Positions 1 through 10,110 of a stretch of DNA of 64,000 nucleotides are shown here, one piece after another (position 1 is the first letter of the stretch; each line of letters starts with the position of its first letter). This stretch comes from Schistocephalus solidus (Eukaryota; Platyhelminthes; Cestoda; Diphyllobothriidea; Diphyllobothriidae): positions 1-64,000 of the forward strand of contig WEDG01005047.1 in NCBI GenBank assembly GCA_017591395.1, in the 5' to 3' direction. A program made the position numbers and the translations under genes. Below the pieces are notes generated by a model. The model was not told the origin of the DNA. It did no database searches and was given only the letters and a program-made list of their open reading frames with translations.

Positions 1-78
1 TACCAACGAATTAAGGGAAGTTATCTTTTAGAACAAAATAATATTTACCTTCCTGAATTTAACTTAAAATTCTTTCGT

Positions 79-516
79 ATGTTTCTACTTCACATTCTTG
101 AATTTTGCTGTCCTTTCTTCGGTTTAATGAACGAATCTAGCCGTTCAAAAATTGAAAATATCCAAAGACATTTTACAAAAAAACTCCTATTTCCGACTCT
201 TTCAAGTACTTTCTACTCAACAAGATACCAGCTTTCTGTCATTACCACCGTTAGTCTTGCTTATAACCTAGGAAATTCTGCACTAATTATACCTCCCCCT
301 GCATCTTTCACGTTTAAACGCTCTCTCTTCTTTCCTTCTAGGTATAGTTTTCTTTGGACTAAATTGCCAATTGAAATAAGGTCGTTAAATAGTCTATCTG
401 CATTCAAGCGAAGACTGCACATTTATATTAACACTGATTCTTTTAACCTTTTATTTTCGTCATCTTTTCCCAGTAGCTTTCCACATGACTCGGTCAAAGG
501 ACCATCGGGAATTTAA
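79..516 (+). pseudogene. LINE ORF2 C-terminal fragment
   Basis: 145 residues without an RT catalytic core. The blocks FTKKL and WTKLPIEIR-S--AFKRRL are the post-RT region of CR1-like ORF2 proteins, equivalent to FTKRI and WNKLPHNIKIQQSYSLFK in the neighbouring copy at 4.3-4.8 kb. The first Met is internal to the original protein, so this is a remnant and not a gene. Confidence 0.65.
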
Positions 517-852
517 GTGACCCTCTTGAAACTATATTTTCGCTACCTCGAGTCGCCCATGAACTATGATGTATCCTTAAATCACCAGTCATCCAAACGA
601 TGAAGTCATTCGGACGTACACATTCGGTGGTCCACAGTCTAAAATGCTACCGTTTCTTTCGATACTAACCATCATCAGAATTCAATTCTGGATCCTAAAA
701 TGCTGAGGACTTAAGTTCATTGACGCATTTTCGTGAGATTTTGTTTTATACGCCTAAGTGACCAAGAACGAATCACCTCGACGTTTCATTATCTCATTCT
801 GAAATGCTACTGCAGTATTACCCTACTCTATCACCTGACCATTTTTTCCTAA

Positions 853-939
853 GCAGTTTTTTTTCTCCTACCTTCTATTTAAAAAAGAAGGCCTATTGAA
901 CTCTGCTTCCATTTTTAAGGTAGGAGTTTTTTTCACTGC
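853..939 (+). other. LINE 3' UTR hairpin with U-rich internal loop
   Basis: GCAGT (853-857) pairs with ACTGC (935-939). Seven T (858-864) face seven T plus C (927-934). CTCCTACCTT (865-874) then pairs perfectly with AAGGTAGGAG (917-926), closing a 42-nt loop. The same arrangement recurs in four other LINE tails here. Confidence 0.6.
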
Positions 940-945
940 CGATTT

Positions 946-1344
946 TTTCTAGTTTACCATTAATTTCAAAACATCGCTAACTGTTGACATAGCAGGACAA
1001 GTTATGTCTACATTATTAGGTATTTGTACATTTTATCGACACACATTTTCATAACTTTATTTCGTTACTAATGTTTGTTTAGACAGTGCCTTGCCGATGC
1101 TAAACAAATATTAATTCTAAATTTTAAGAGGTCTTGGTCGAGGATTTGAATCGGGTGTTTACAGAGCCTTCCCAATTCTATATGCCTAGAGAATGTGGAT
1201 GTACTCATTGGTCCGAAACTTTTTGGTGAGATCCTCTGCCCCCTTGAACTGATGGGAAAGTTGGCTAGTTTCGAGGCATTAGACAGAATGCCCGTCTCTA
1301 TTGAGCGGAAAGGCCAAATTTTCAGTGAGTTCGTTCGTGCTTAA
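946..1344. other. No gene recognised
   Basis: AT-rich sequence with no coding, RNA or repeat feature that I can support. Confidence 0.5.
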
Positions 1345-1825
1345 AATAATATTAATAATGGTTGTATTTAGTGCCGGTTTACACGCAGTGAAACTCCTGA
1401 GTATACTTCATTATAAGGGTTTTCCGTAACTTTATATTATTCAGGAGAAAAACTGTTGCCTGTGGGATGAAAACATTTCAGATCTGCGAATGGCTAACGT
1501 AGGTGCAATTTGTTTGCAGTCCCTCTGTATTATTTAGGAACCGGGATTCTGCTCCAGACAAGAATGCATCCGTGGACGGTTGCTTATGGTCTGCCAAAGA
1601 AGTAACAGCGGGCAGGTTACAGAGACGGCGCCATCGCCCTCAAGTTAAGACCTAGGATGAGGCTCAGATGCCGCGCACTCCGTGGAACTGGAAAACATAT
1701 TCGACTGTGTCTTACCCAGAATTCTTGGAATTTGTTAAGAATGAAAAAAACTAGTAATATTTTACTTAAATAAAGAATAAATTTCCAGGATTTTTCTATT
1801 CTGGGTTCGTTTGTTCCAGCACCTT
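1345..1825 (-). mobile_element. 5'-truncated LINE tail, same family as the element at 2.9-5.1 kb
   Basis: Read on the minus strand this matches 4640-5130: the WNKLPH-coding stretch, the CCAGAATTCTTGGAA block, the ACCGGGATTCTGC block, the CTCCTGAATA hairpin, and the terminal GCCGG-ATTAAATACAAC. It is therefore a short inverted copy of the last 450-500 bp of that LINE. The right boundary is blurred by divergence. Confidence 0.75.
1385..1455 (-). other. LINE 3' UTR hairpin, second instance
   Basis: On the minus strand: CAGT, four further T, CTCCTGA, loop, TCAGGAG, TTT, CACTGC. It has the same order of parts as 853-939, with a shortened T tract on the 3' side. Confidence 0.5.
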
Positions 1826-2666
1826 ACTCCATGATCCCGAGAAAGGACCAGTGTATATTTAGAAACGATCTTCGTAGCCAGTTTTCATCCCCTCTTGAGT
1901 TCGAACATCATTCGGAAATACTGACGACTCCAATGGTTTCCTTGGTCTTCACGGTTATCCACTTTCTTGGTCATTTGCGAACAGCTACAACCTCGTCTAC
2001 CATTGCATCTGCCACGCCGTAAGGCGATGGTGCTGGCGGTCCTATTCTTCTCCCCAGTGTCCGCCCTACATGTGCTCTTGAGGGTCTTTTCGGGTTCCTC
2101 TGTCGGTAGTCTGAAAAATCAGCAATGCGAGTTTCATGGTCACTTTTCTGGCAGTTCTACCATGACCATCAGGATCGCTACGGTTCTTTCCTCTTTCCAC
2201 CATAAGCGTGAGAAAGATACCTACGACGATTTTTCCTGTCTATCATCCCTGACGATTGCGCTTTTAGCCAGTCAATACGCATTGGGATCACACCTGCGGC
2301 GCTGAAAAGTAGCCTCTGTCATTCCATGATGTCTCGCACGATTGGAAGCGATTTGAACCCTCATACGCTCTCATCAGTAGGTTTGTCCTACATAACGCGT
2401 ATGTTTTTCTCCCAGGAGCGACAGTTAGTTTTTCCTTAAAAAACCCGCAAGCCCCATTAAACATATTCCTTCTTCATAAAAATGCACAAGGAGTTATTTA
2501 TCACTCGCTGCTCTTTTATCTATTTCGTTGATTACGCAGATTTGTGTCATTTGTCATCGTCAATAAGCTTATCTACTATTCATTTCTTAACTGTACATGA
2601 TTTTGCACTCGTTTAGATTTATTATTTTGCCAATGACATTGCCCTCCTGGCTACTGAATGAAGCAC

Positions 2667-2668
<2 letters not shown>
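1826..2668. other. No gene recognised
   Basis: Contains short open frames (for example 1967-2305, 112 codons) without any recognisable domain. I treat these as chance ORFs. Confidence 0.4.

Positions 2669-2740
<72 letters not shown>
2669..2740. repeat. (AT)36 microsatellite
   Basis: 72 bases of uninterrupted AT dinucleotide. Similar tracts occur at 54703, 54981 and 62722. Confidence 0.98.
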
Positions 2741-2743
<3 letters not shown>

Positions 2744-2804
2744 AGTGTGTGGCTCACCGATCTGCTTAAGGAACATTTATGTTCCGTAGTGCCCTGGAAC
2801 TCAG

Positions 2805-2935
2805 ACTAGAGTACTCACAGGCAGTCGCATAGCGACGTGTAGCATATGTTGATAATGTGGAGCCGACAAAGACAAAGGAGACCGAAATGGCTATTTCTGG
2901 CTTATTAGCCGTCATCAGCCAGTGATACCCAGTGA
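2805..2935 (-). repeat. SINE body fragment (tRNA-SINE family S1)
   Basis: Shares CAGTCGCA-AGCGAC, GCCGACAAAGACAA-GGAGAC, ATGGC-ATTTCTGGC and CGTCATCAGCCAGT-ATACCCA with the copies at 30.95-31.13, 34.4-34.6 and 48.0-48.3 kb. The 31-kb copy shows that the sense strand is minus and that a tRNA-like head precedes this body. The LINE at 2915 appears to adjoin or interrupt it. Confidence 0.6.
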
Positions 2936-3493
2936 GCAGGCCAAGAGGCTTACCAAAGAAAAACGCCTAGCCGAAGAGGTCAAATATGTCAAAAACCGTT
3001 CGGTAAATGTAGCAAAACGTTTTTTACACGCAATAAGAACCCATAGTAAATCATGGCATCCCGTACTACTGGACTCCGTTGGAAATCTTGTAGTTGATGA
3101 CAAATTTACGGCTGATGGTTTTAACGTTTTCTTGTCCAGAACATTTATTGAAAATTCGACCGCTCCCCCTCCGCCCATTCAGGTTTGAACCGGTGCCGTC
3201 CTCGAGACCATAACTTTTACCCTCTGGGACGTAACCATAGCCATTCGACGTTTTCGTCAATCTTATAGTCCTGGACCAGATGGCGTACCGATCAGTATAA
3301 TAAAGGCGGATGCTAATGATATTTTCCCATCACTTCTATGTAAGTTATTTAATCTAGCTCTTGAAAGTGAAACCTTTCCCAGTGTATGGAATGAATCGCA
3401 CATTCTACCTATCCCCAAACACGGTCAATCTACGTCATTTGACGATTTCGGCCAATCAACATACTGTCCGCAGCTTCGAAAATCCTGGAGACC

Positions 3494-4303
3494 TTGATCA
3501 AAGATAAGATGATGTATCATTTAATTGAGAATAACCTATTGAGTGCAGCCCAGCATGGGTTCCTCAAAACAAGGTCTTGTGACACATGTCAGATCTCTTT
3601 CTTTGATCATGTTCTACAATCTAGGGATAATGGCTTTGCACTTTACATAGTCTATTTTGATTTCGCCAAGGCCTTCGATCGTGTTGACCATGCCCTTCTT
3701 CTCCTGAAACTCTCCTCTTTCGGTATATGTGGTAAACTTCTGAGCTTGATATCTTCTTACCTGAGCTCTCGTTCACAACATGTTAAGATCTCCAATGGTA
3801 TCTCAAACTCGGCACGTGTGAGGAGTGGAGTTATTCAGGTTAGTGTGCTAGGCCCGCTTTTATTTTGTCTTTTTGTCAATGATGTGCCAGGTTTATTTTG
3901 AAATGGAAGGCCCTTTATTTATGCCGACGTTTTAAAATTTGCCTATCGATACAAGCCGGCAGATCGCGACACCATGCTTGATCTATTAAAAAATGATCTC
4001 GAGGCCTTTGCCCAGTGGTGCTGCACATGGCACCTTTCCCTTTCTTGGCACAAATGTTCCGTTATGGTTGTCGGTGACAACCATCAGCCTCATCTAAGCA
4101 TAGTTGGTCACGATATAAATGAACCTGGCGTTGTTAAGGACCAGGGCATATCATACTCCAACGGTCTCAATCTTTCAGAGCATTGCGCCCTGATTGTCTC
4201 CAAAGCACACAGAACTGCCTGGTTTATCCTCCGAAATTTTAAAACTATTGATATAAGACTCCGCCTTTATAAAATGTACGTTAGGCCTGGCCTAGAATAC
4301 TGA
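3494..4303 (+). pseudogene. LINE reverse transcriptase core, inactivated
   Basis: RT palm of the family A LINE. Motif A reads DFAKAFDRV with its Asp present. The catalytic YADD reads YADV (GACGTT at about 3927-3932), losing the second Asp. A stop follows NDVPGLF at 3899-3901 and another follows GLEY at 4302-4304. Such a protein could not synthesise cDNA. The Asp-to-Val change could be a late neutral mutation after insertion. Confidence 0.85.
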
Positions 4304-4998
4304 TCGTTTCTATTAAACCTTCTGCGCGCTAGCGAACGGAAGAAAATAGAATCGGTCCAGCACTTATTCACGAAAAGAATTTTATCGTTGGAGCACCGTA
4401 ATCTGTCGTATCAAGAACGCTGTGGGCTTGTAAACATTGATCCCTTATGGTTTAGCCGAGTGCAGAAGGGACTCTTTTTGCGGTTTAAGCTTTTGAATAT
4501 TCGTACATTTAATCCCCTTACCACTGTGCGGCAGCTTGACCGTCCTCGGCGCAGCAGTCGTCGCAATGTCTATTTTCTTCCATTAGCTCACACAGTTAAG
4601 TATAGTCAGTTCTTTTTGGTAAATACCATAGCCAGGTGGAATAAACTTCCCCATAATATAAAAATCCAGCAGAGTTATTCTTTGTTTAAGATAACTATAA
4701 CTAGTTTTTTTAATTCAGAACAGTTTCCAAGAATTCTGGGCACCGAAACGGTAGAATCTGTTTTCCTGTTCGACGGAGTGCGCGGCATCTGAACCCGAGC
4801 CCAGGTGTTACCTTAAGGGATACGGCATCGTCTCTGCAGCCTGCACCCGTTGAATTCTTCGGCAGACAGTGAGCAACCGTACACGGATGCTTTCTTGCCT
4901 GGGGCAGAATCCCGGTTCCTAGCAAAGACAGAGAGACTGCATACAGACTGCAATTGAGTTAGCCCTTCCATGGTCTGAATTGCTATCATTCTTACAGG

Positions 4999-5080
4999 TG
5001 GCAGTTTTTTCTCCTGAATAACATTAAGATAGGAAAAATATTTATAATGATATATATTCAGGAGCTTTTTTTCCCGGCCA
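4999..5080 (+). other. LINE 3' UTR hairpin, third instance
   Basis: CTCCTGAATA (5011-5020) pairs perfectly with TATTCAGGAG (5055-5064). It is flanked by six T on the left (5005-5010) and C plus seven T on the right (5066-5072). Outside these, TGGC (4999-5002) can pair with GCCA (5077-5080). Base pairs differ from the 853-939 copy while pairing is kept. Confidence 0.6.
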
Positions 5081-5135
5081 GCCTCTACCCACTGAATATT
5101 TCATCTGACAATGCCTGTAAACCGGCATTAAATAC

Positions 5136-5640
5136 AACTATGATTAAGACTTCCACATCGCGTAATGGGATGTGTTTGTCAGCAATAGCGGTCAGCTTGC
5201 GAGTGACATAAAATATGACTCCTCCTCCTCAACTTGGTCTATCTCTCCTGAAGTTCTGATATCCTCTGAATGATATTTCAGAATCAGTCATGTCTGCAGT
5301 GAGCCACGTTTCAGTGAAAGCCATAACGTCTGGTTTAATTTCATCCTCTACGTTTCTAAGGTCGTCCAGCTTGTTGAACAGACTTTGTACATTTCCGGAG
5401 ATGACTTTCAATGCTCGATTCGTCGGGGAGACCCAGCCTTCAGTGTTACAGGTTTTGGTCACAGGAAGGACACATTTATCTGGACTATTTGACCGTCTTT
5501 GATTTTCAGCCGTTTTTCCCCTCTTCCAATTATCTCCCTCAATTCTCTCCGTAGTTGCAGCACCATATGTTGCAGCACCACGAAGACTATGTGACTACTT
5601 AACCTTAACAATATCCGTGTACCATGTAAATCTGCCTGCA
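5136..5640 (-). pseudogene. LINE APE endonuclease fragment (N-terminal part)
   Basis: On the minus strand: ALKVISGNVQSLFNKLDDLR, then DEIKPDVMAFTETWLTADMTDSE, then GYQNFRRDR and GGGVIFYV. This is the start of a CR1/Jockey-type APE endonuclease, with the NxQS and TETWL motifs. The fragment ends where the family A LINE ends, so it is a separate, older piece. The catalytic GDFN and SDH motifs are absent. Confidence 0.75.
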
Positions 5641-5934
5641 TTCACTTGACTTTAACTTCTTTGAATTGCTTCTTATTCTTGCCTTTTTTAATGAAACAAA
5701 TAGGGATTTCAAATGCGTAAGCCTATTTTATCAAATACACTGAGCTGAACTGAACCAAATTGTACATTTCTGTTGTTAATTTGGCTGCTTACATACTGCA
5801 ACAATTATCCACTTTGTATTTATTTATACCGCAATATTAAGTTTGTAATGACGGGGCTCTCTGGGTCTTAAATATACTATTTATTTATTTTTGATTAATA
5901 TTATTTAATTTTTACCGAAAGTGCTCATCAGAAA

Positions 5935-6565
5935 TCAAAGAAAGAGCATATGTTTTTTTTGGAAAAAGTTTCCTCGGTTTCGTATTTTAATGTAGAAAAT
6001 ACAATGTCATGCTCTGAGCTCCCAAGTGGGCTTATGATGACACTTTCAAAGGCAGACAACCTCTGCAGAAGATAAGATCAAGTATGCTTGATCCTCGGTT
6101 AGGGTAGTCAAAAACCTGAGTCCACATGCCAATATCTATGGCTTCAAGTACGTCATTCAAATGTATGGGGCTGTAAGCTGAAAACCATCAAAATTTAGGA
6201 AGGTTGAAATCACCCGCAGTCAAGCAAAACATAAAATTTAAGTTAGCCATGGCATGAAATTCCTCTGTGAGAGACAAAGTTAATTCGAAGCCAACAACTC
6301 TCTTCAACCGCGGTTAATTGTGGATGGTCTAAATGCTGAAATGCAAGCGCTTGCATAACATAGATACAGCTTCCTCCACCATGGCTGTCGTAATGATCAT
6401 TTCGAGTACAAGTATAAGCTATAAGTGAGAGTTCGGTGTTGACTACGGAAGGTGTTGCCCATGTTTCACTTACTATAACAAACGTAACTGAAACTCGAAG
6501 GATATTACCTCTGGACCAGGGAGATTGGCGGCACCTATATATTTTGAAGGCTGCAGCTGTTCTAG
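5935..6565 (-). pseudogene. LINE APE endonuclease fragment (middle and C-terminal part)
   Basis: Minus-strand reading with frame changes: SETWATPSVVNTELSLIAYT, GGGSCIYVM, then GDFNLPKF (metal-binding GDFN motif), VFDYPNRGSSILDLIF and LGSSEHDIV, where SDH is expected. It overlaps in content with the 5.1-5.6 kb piece (both contain ETW), so these are two different copies. Confidence 0.75.
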
Positions 6566-6656
6566 AGTTTTCTTTAACTTTTTTATTTTATTTTATTTAT
6601 TTATTGCCAGTTTACAGGCAAGGTCAAAAAAATATATACAGTAGAGGGTCAAGCTG

Positions 6657-6710
6657 ACAGTGAAAAAAACTCCTCATAGTTGTTTCATGTGTTTTCAGGA
6701 GAAAAAACTG
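6657..6710 (-). other. LINE 3' UTR hairpin, fourth instance
   Basis: Minus strand: CAGT, T tract, CTCCT, 22-nt loop, AGGAG, seven T, CACTG. Only the five-pair core is kept in the upper stem. Confidence 0.45.
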
Positions 6711-7719
6711 AAGCTTATTGAGTAATTAAAGTTCTGGACAGGGACGCGTTAACACAGGTGCCCGGTGAAGAACCTCTCCATTCAGTGTTACGGATCCGGT
6801 ATTCTGCACCAGCAGGTATGTCGGCGAGCGGCTGTTCGCTGTCGACTGAGAAATAAGCCGATTGAGGTCTGCAGAGCCAGTAATTTTTCCCCTCAGCATG
6901 AAGACCGGCACAGAATTCAGAGTCCGTGAACGCCATCAGAACCGAAGAGAGCTTCAACAGAGTCAGCACCCAACCGTTTTGGAAGGTGTCCTGAATGTAG
7001 AAAAACTAGTGACAGTTCGCGTAAACAAGGGATAGCTTTGCTGAATTTTGTACTTAGGTAGCTTATTCCAGATTGCTATAGCGTTTACCGAAAAAACTGT
7101 CGGTATCTAACTGTGCGTGCCAAAGGAAGAAATAAAAATACATCTCGATGACTGGTGCGCCGAGAGTGGTCGAGGTGCCTCAGAGATGTAAGGGGGTTTA
7201 ATGTACGACTGTTAAGTAGTTTAAATAGTAAAAATAGTCCCTTCTGTAATCAACGAAGCCATAGCAGGTCAAGGCTTGTAAGCTCACAGCGTTGTTGGTA
7301 GGACAGGTTTCGGTGATCTGAATAGAAAACTCTTTTTGTAAAGAAGTGCTGGACTGATTCTATCTTCTTTCGTTCACTAGCGTGCAGAAGACTAAATAGA
7401 AACGAGCAGTATTTTAGACTAGGCCTGACATACATTTTATAGAGGCTGATTCTAATTTTGACGGTTTTAAAATTTCTGAGAATAAATTCAGTAGTTTGTC
7501 GTGCTTTCGAGACAATCAGGGCGCAGTGCTCTGACAGATTAAGACTACTAGAGTATGATATGCCCAGATCCTTTATAACTCCGGGCACGTTTAGATCTTG
7601 ACCGTCTATGATAAGGTGGGGCTGATGGTTGTCGCCAATAGCCATAACAGAGCACTAGTGCCAAGAAAGTGAGAGGTGCCATGTGCGACACCACTGAGCG
7701 AAGACCTGAAGATCCGTTT

Positions 7720-8503
7720 TTAAGAGCTCAAGCACGATGTTGCGATCAATCGGTTATATCGATAGGCAACTTTTAAATCGTCTGCGTACAGAAAGGGCCT
7801 ATCATACTGAAAACAATCAGGAACATCGTTGACAAAGAGGCCAAAAAGAAGTGGGCCAAGCACGCTACCCACGATCAAAGGCCTTAGTGAAATCGAAGTA
7901 AACGGTGTAAATTGCAAAACCGCTGTCTTTAGATTGTAGCACATGATCGAAGAAACAGAGCTGGCAAGTGTCACAAGACCTTTTTTCGAGAAAACCATGC
8001 TGAGCCGCATTAAGTAGGTTATTCTCTCTTAGGTGACACATCAGCTTGTCTTTGATCAAGGTCTCGAAGATCTTCGAGACTGCTGGTAGTGTATTTATTG
8101 GCCTTAAGTCGTCAAATGACGTAGGTCGGCCGTGTTTCGGAATAGGCATTATGTGTGATTCCTTCCATACAATAGGGAAAGTTTCACTTTCAAGAGCAAT
8201 ATTAAATATCTTATACAGAAGGGACGGAAAAATATCGTTTGCATCCACCTTTAAAACGCTGACCGGGACGCCATCTGGTCCTGGACTGTATGATTGACGA
8301 AAACGCCAAATGGCTACGGTCACGTCCCAGAGGGTAAAAGTTATGGTTTCGAGGACGTTACCTGTCAAAACCCGGATGTTAGGAAAGGGGGCGACAGTAT
8401 GTTCACTAAACGTTCTAGACAAGAAAGCATTGAAGCTTTCAGCTGTCAACTTAGCGTCAGCTATTGGGTTTCCTAAGGCGTCTCGAAGTACGGGCTGCTG
8501 CAT
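7720..8503 (-). pseudogene. LINE reverse transcriptase with internal deletion
   Basis: The catalytic YADD is intact (FLYADDLK). About 154 bp relative to family A is missing at about 7866, between motif A (DFTKAFDR) and SVLGPLL, removing roughly 50 residues and shifting the frame so that a stop follows at once. The junction has a few bases of microhomology (GTG/GGT). The copy cannot make a working RT. Confidence 0.8.
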
Positions 8504-8655
8504 TTTTCTCTGCGCTTTTACTGTGCGCGAAAAGAGCTTTGCAACATTTAACGAAGGGTTTTCGGCAAAGGTAACCTCATCGGCTTGTCGTTTTTCGTCA
8601 GACAGCCTCTTAGCCTTAAGAATGGCACCATGCTTATTAAATATTTGGCTGTGAC

Positions 8656-9616
8656 AATATTTTAGTGTACTTCCTTAGCAAAAGGTGGCTCTTCAAAATA
8701 CATGAACGTTTGGAAACCTGATGAGCGTTTCATACTGTCTGTGTTAACATTTACCTCGTTTACTGGTTGTCTCTTATACAAAGAATTGGCTCGTGATTTC
8801 GATTTGTTTATTTCAGATTTATTGGTATTCCTTTGACCATATCTGACTTAAAGGCTGAACATTCCTTACTCTGAGGATTCCACACCAATGTTGCTGTTCC
8901 TTGAAAGCGGAGAAGTTTTCACATTATTGATATCTGACATAGGCACTCCCAACTCTCCTTTTTATATCCGATGTCACCCACTCGGGTGTGGAGATGCAAA
9001 ATCACCTTTTAAGCGAACAGGAGTTCTCGATAATATGCTGAAGCAAAGTCTAAAATAAGAACCAGACAGCGTTTGGGTCAGGTACATGCCCATTTTTCCA
9101 GCCTAGCTCATTCAATATTAGGTTTATTTCGCTGTATTCCATTTTCCATACATTTATTTCCCTTATTTATTGAATTTCGGTTGCAAAAAATGACTGTTTT
9201 GTCAAACAAGAACGCAATGATCACTTCAGCCACAGGGCATGTGAGAAACTAGGCCAAGGATACATTTTTCATGCCACAAACATGGACATTTTTACGCGTC
9301 CCAGTTATTTTGTGGTGGCAGAAAAGAAGTAAAACAAAAAGATGGTATTCTTGGATGACTAAAACATCGTAAGATTATCCTACACTATAAAAATCCAAAA
9401 AAGTTTTCTCCACCGCTGTTTTCTAATCCAAAAAGCGTTTCATATTTCAGTATGCAGATATTTATGTTGATCTTTTTCAAAAGAGGAAAGTTGCAAACGT
9501 GCGAATCATACCGTTTAACTCAACCTCACAGGCAATATTTATTAGGTTGTGGACATTGTGTAGCACGTTGTCCCAGTCGTACAAGGTTGCGAATTTGGGG
9601 TCTGAAGTATCGGCAT
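8656..9616. other. No gene recognised
   Basis: AT-rich, no supported feature. Confidence 0.4.
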
Positions 9617-10110
9617 TTATTTATTGATTGCCAGTTTACAGGCAAGGTTAAAAAATATATACATAAGAGGGTCAACCTGACAGTAAAAAAACTCCTGATC
9701 GTTGGTTCAGGTGTTTTTAGGAGAAAAAGCTGCAGCTTATTGAGTAATTGAAGTTCAGGACAGGAAAGCGTTGACACAGGTGCCCGGTGAAGAACTTCTC
9801 CATTCAGTGTTATGGATCCGGTATTCTGCACCAGCAGGTATGTCGGTGAGCGACTGTTCGCTGTCCACTGAGAATTAAGCTGATTGAGGTATGCAGAGCC
9901 AGCCATATTTCCCTCAGACTGAAGTCCGGCATATGCTTCAGAGTCCGCGAACGCAATAAGAATGGAATAGAGCTTCCAAAGAGTCAGCACGCAAAAGATT
10001 TGGAAGGTGTCCTGAATGTAAAAAAATAGTGACAGCTCTCGTAAACAAAGGATAGCTTTGCTGAATTTTAATACTTTTGGATATTTTATTCCAGATTTGC
10101 TTACCATTAC
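9617..10110 (-). mobile_element. 5'-truncated LINE tail, family B second copy
   Basis: Near copy of 6590-7080: the same GTTGACACAGGTGCCCGGTG, ATTCTGCACCAGCAGGTATG and ACTGTTCGCTGTC-ACTGAGA blocks, and the same terminus. Contains only the last coding residues and the 3' UTR, ending at GGCAATCAATAAATAAATG. The matching hairpin lies at 9680-9732. Confidence 0.85.
9680..9732 (-). other. LINE 3' UTR hairpin, fifth instance
   Basis: Minus strand: CAGC, five T, CTCCT, 22-nt loop, AGGAG, seven T, ACTG. It has the same order as the other four. Confidence 0.45.

Larger units (their letters stand above)
1..945 (+). mobile_element. 5'-truncated CR1/Jockey-like LINE (family D), 3' end of ORF plus 3' UTR
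   Basis: The ORF tail at 79-516 (readable from about 55 if the initiator is ignored) resembles the C-terminal end of CR1/Jockey reverse transcriptases: RPxLEY-like ILEFCCPFFGL, then IENIQRHFTKKL, a tract of short hydrophobic blocks, and WTKLPIEIRSLNSLSAFKRR before a stop after GPSGI. The same architecture is seen in the element at 2.9-5.1 kb, whose ORF ends VRGI. A 3' UTR with the hairpin at 853-939 follows. The catalytic part would lie left of the window. Confidence 0.7.
2915..5130 (+). mobile_element. 5'-truncated CR1/Jockey-like LINE (family A)
   Basis: Contains an RT domain but no endonuclease. The reading runs through several frames: FRQSYSPGPDGVP (finger region), AAQHGFLKTRSCDTCQ, YFDFAKAFDRVDHALL (motif A), SVLGPLLFCLFVNDVP (motif B region), then FIYADVLKF where YADD is expected. 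ORF segments are 2922-3188, 3494-3901, 3974-4303 and 4388-4792, separated by stops and small indels. The 3' UTR carries a hairpin at 5001-5080 and ends in a GCCTGTAAACCGGCATTAAA-like terminus. Relatives: minus-strand copies at 6.57-8.65 kb and 9.6-10.1 kb. Confidence 0.85.
6570..8655 (-). mobile_element. 5'-truncated CR1/Jockey-like LINE (family B, close to A)
   Basis: Minus strand. RT finger and palm at 7865-8503 (SYSPGPDGVPVSVLKVDAND, AAQHGFLEKRSCDTCQ, YFDFTKAFDR), motif B and an intact LYADDLKVAYRYN within 7720-7866, and the C-terminal domain at 7250-7645. An internal deletion joins KAFDR to GSVLGPLLF. The 3' UTR at 6570-7080 is repeated at 9617-10110. The terminus is GCCTGTAAACTGGCAATAAA followed by AT-rich TAAA repeats. 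Confidence 0.85.

Noticed and set aside
1967..2305. 112-codon ORF on the plus strand
   Set aside because: No domain, codon pattern or neighbour supports it. It is flanked by LINE debris.
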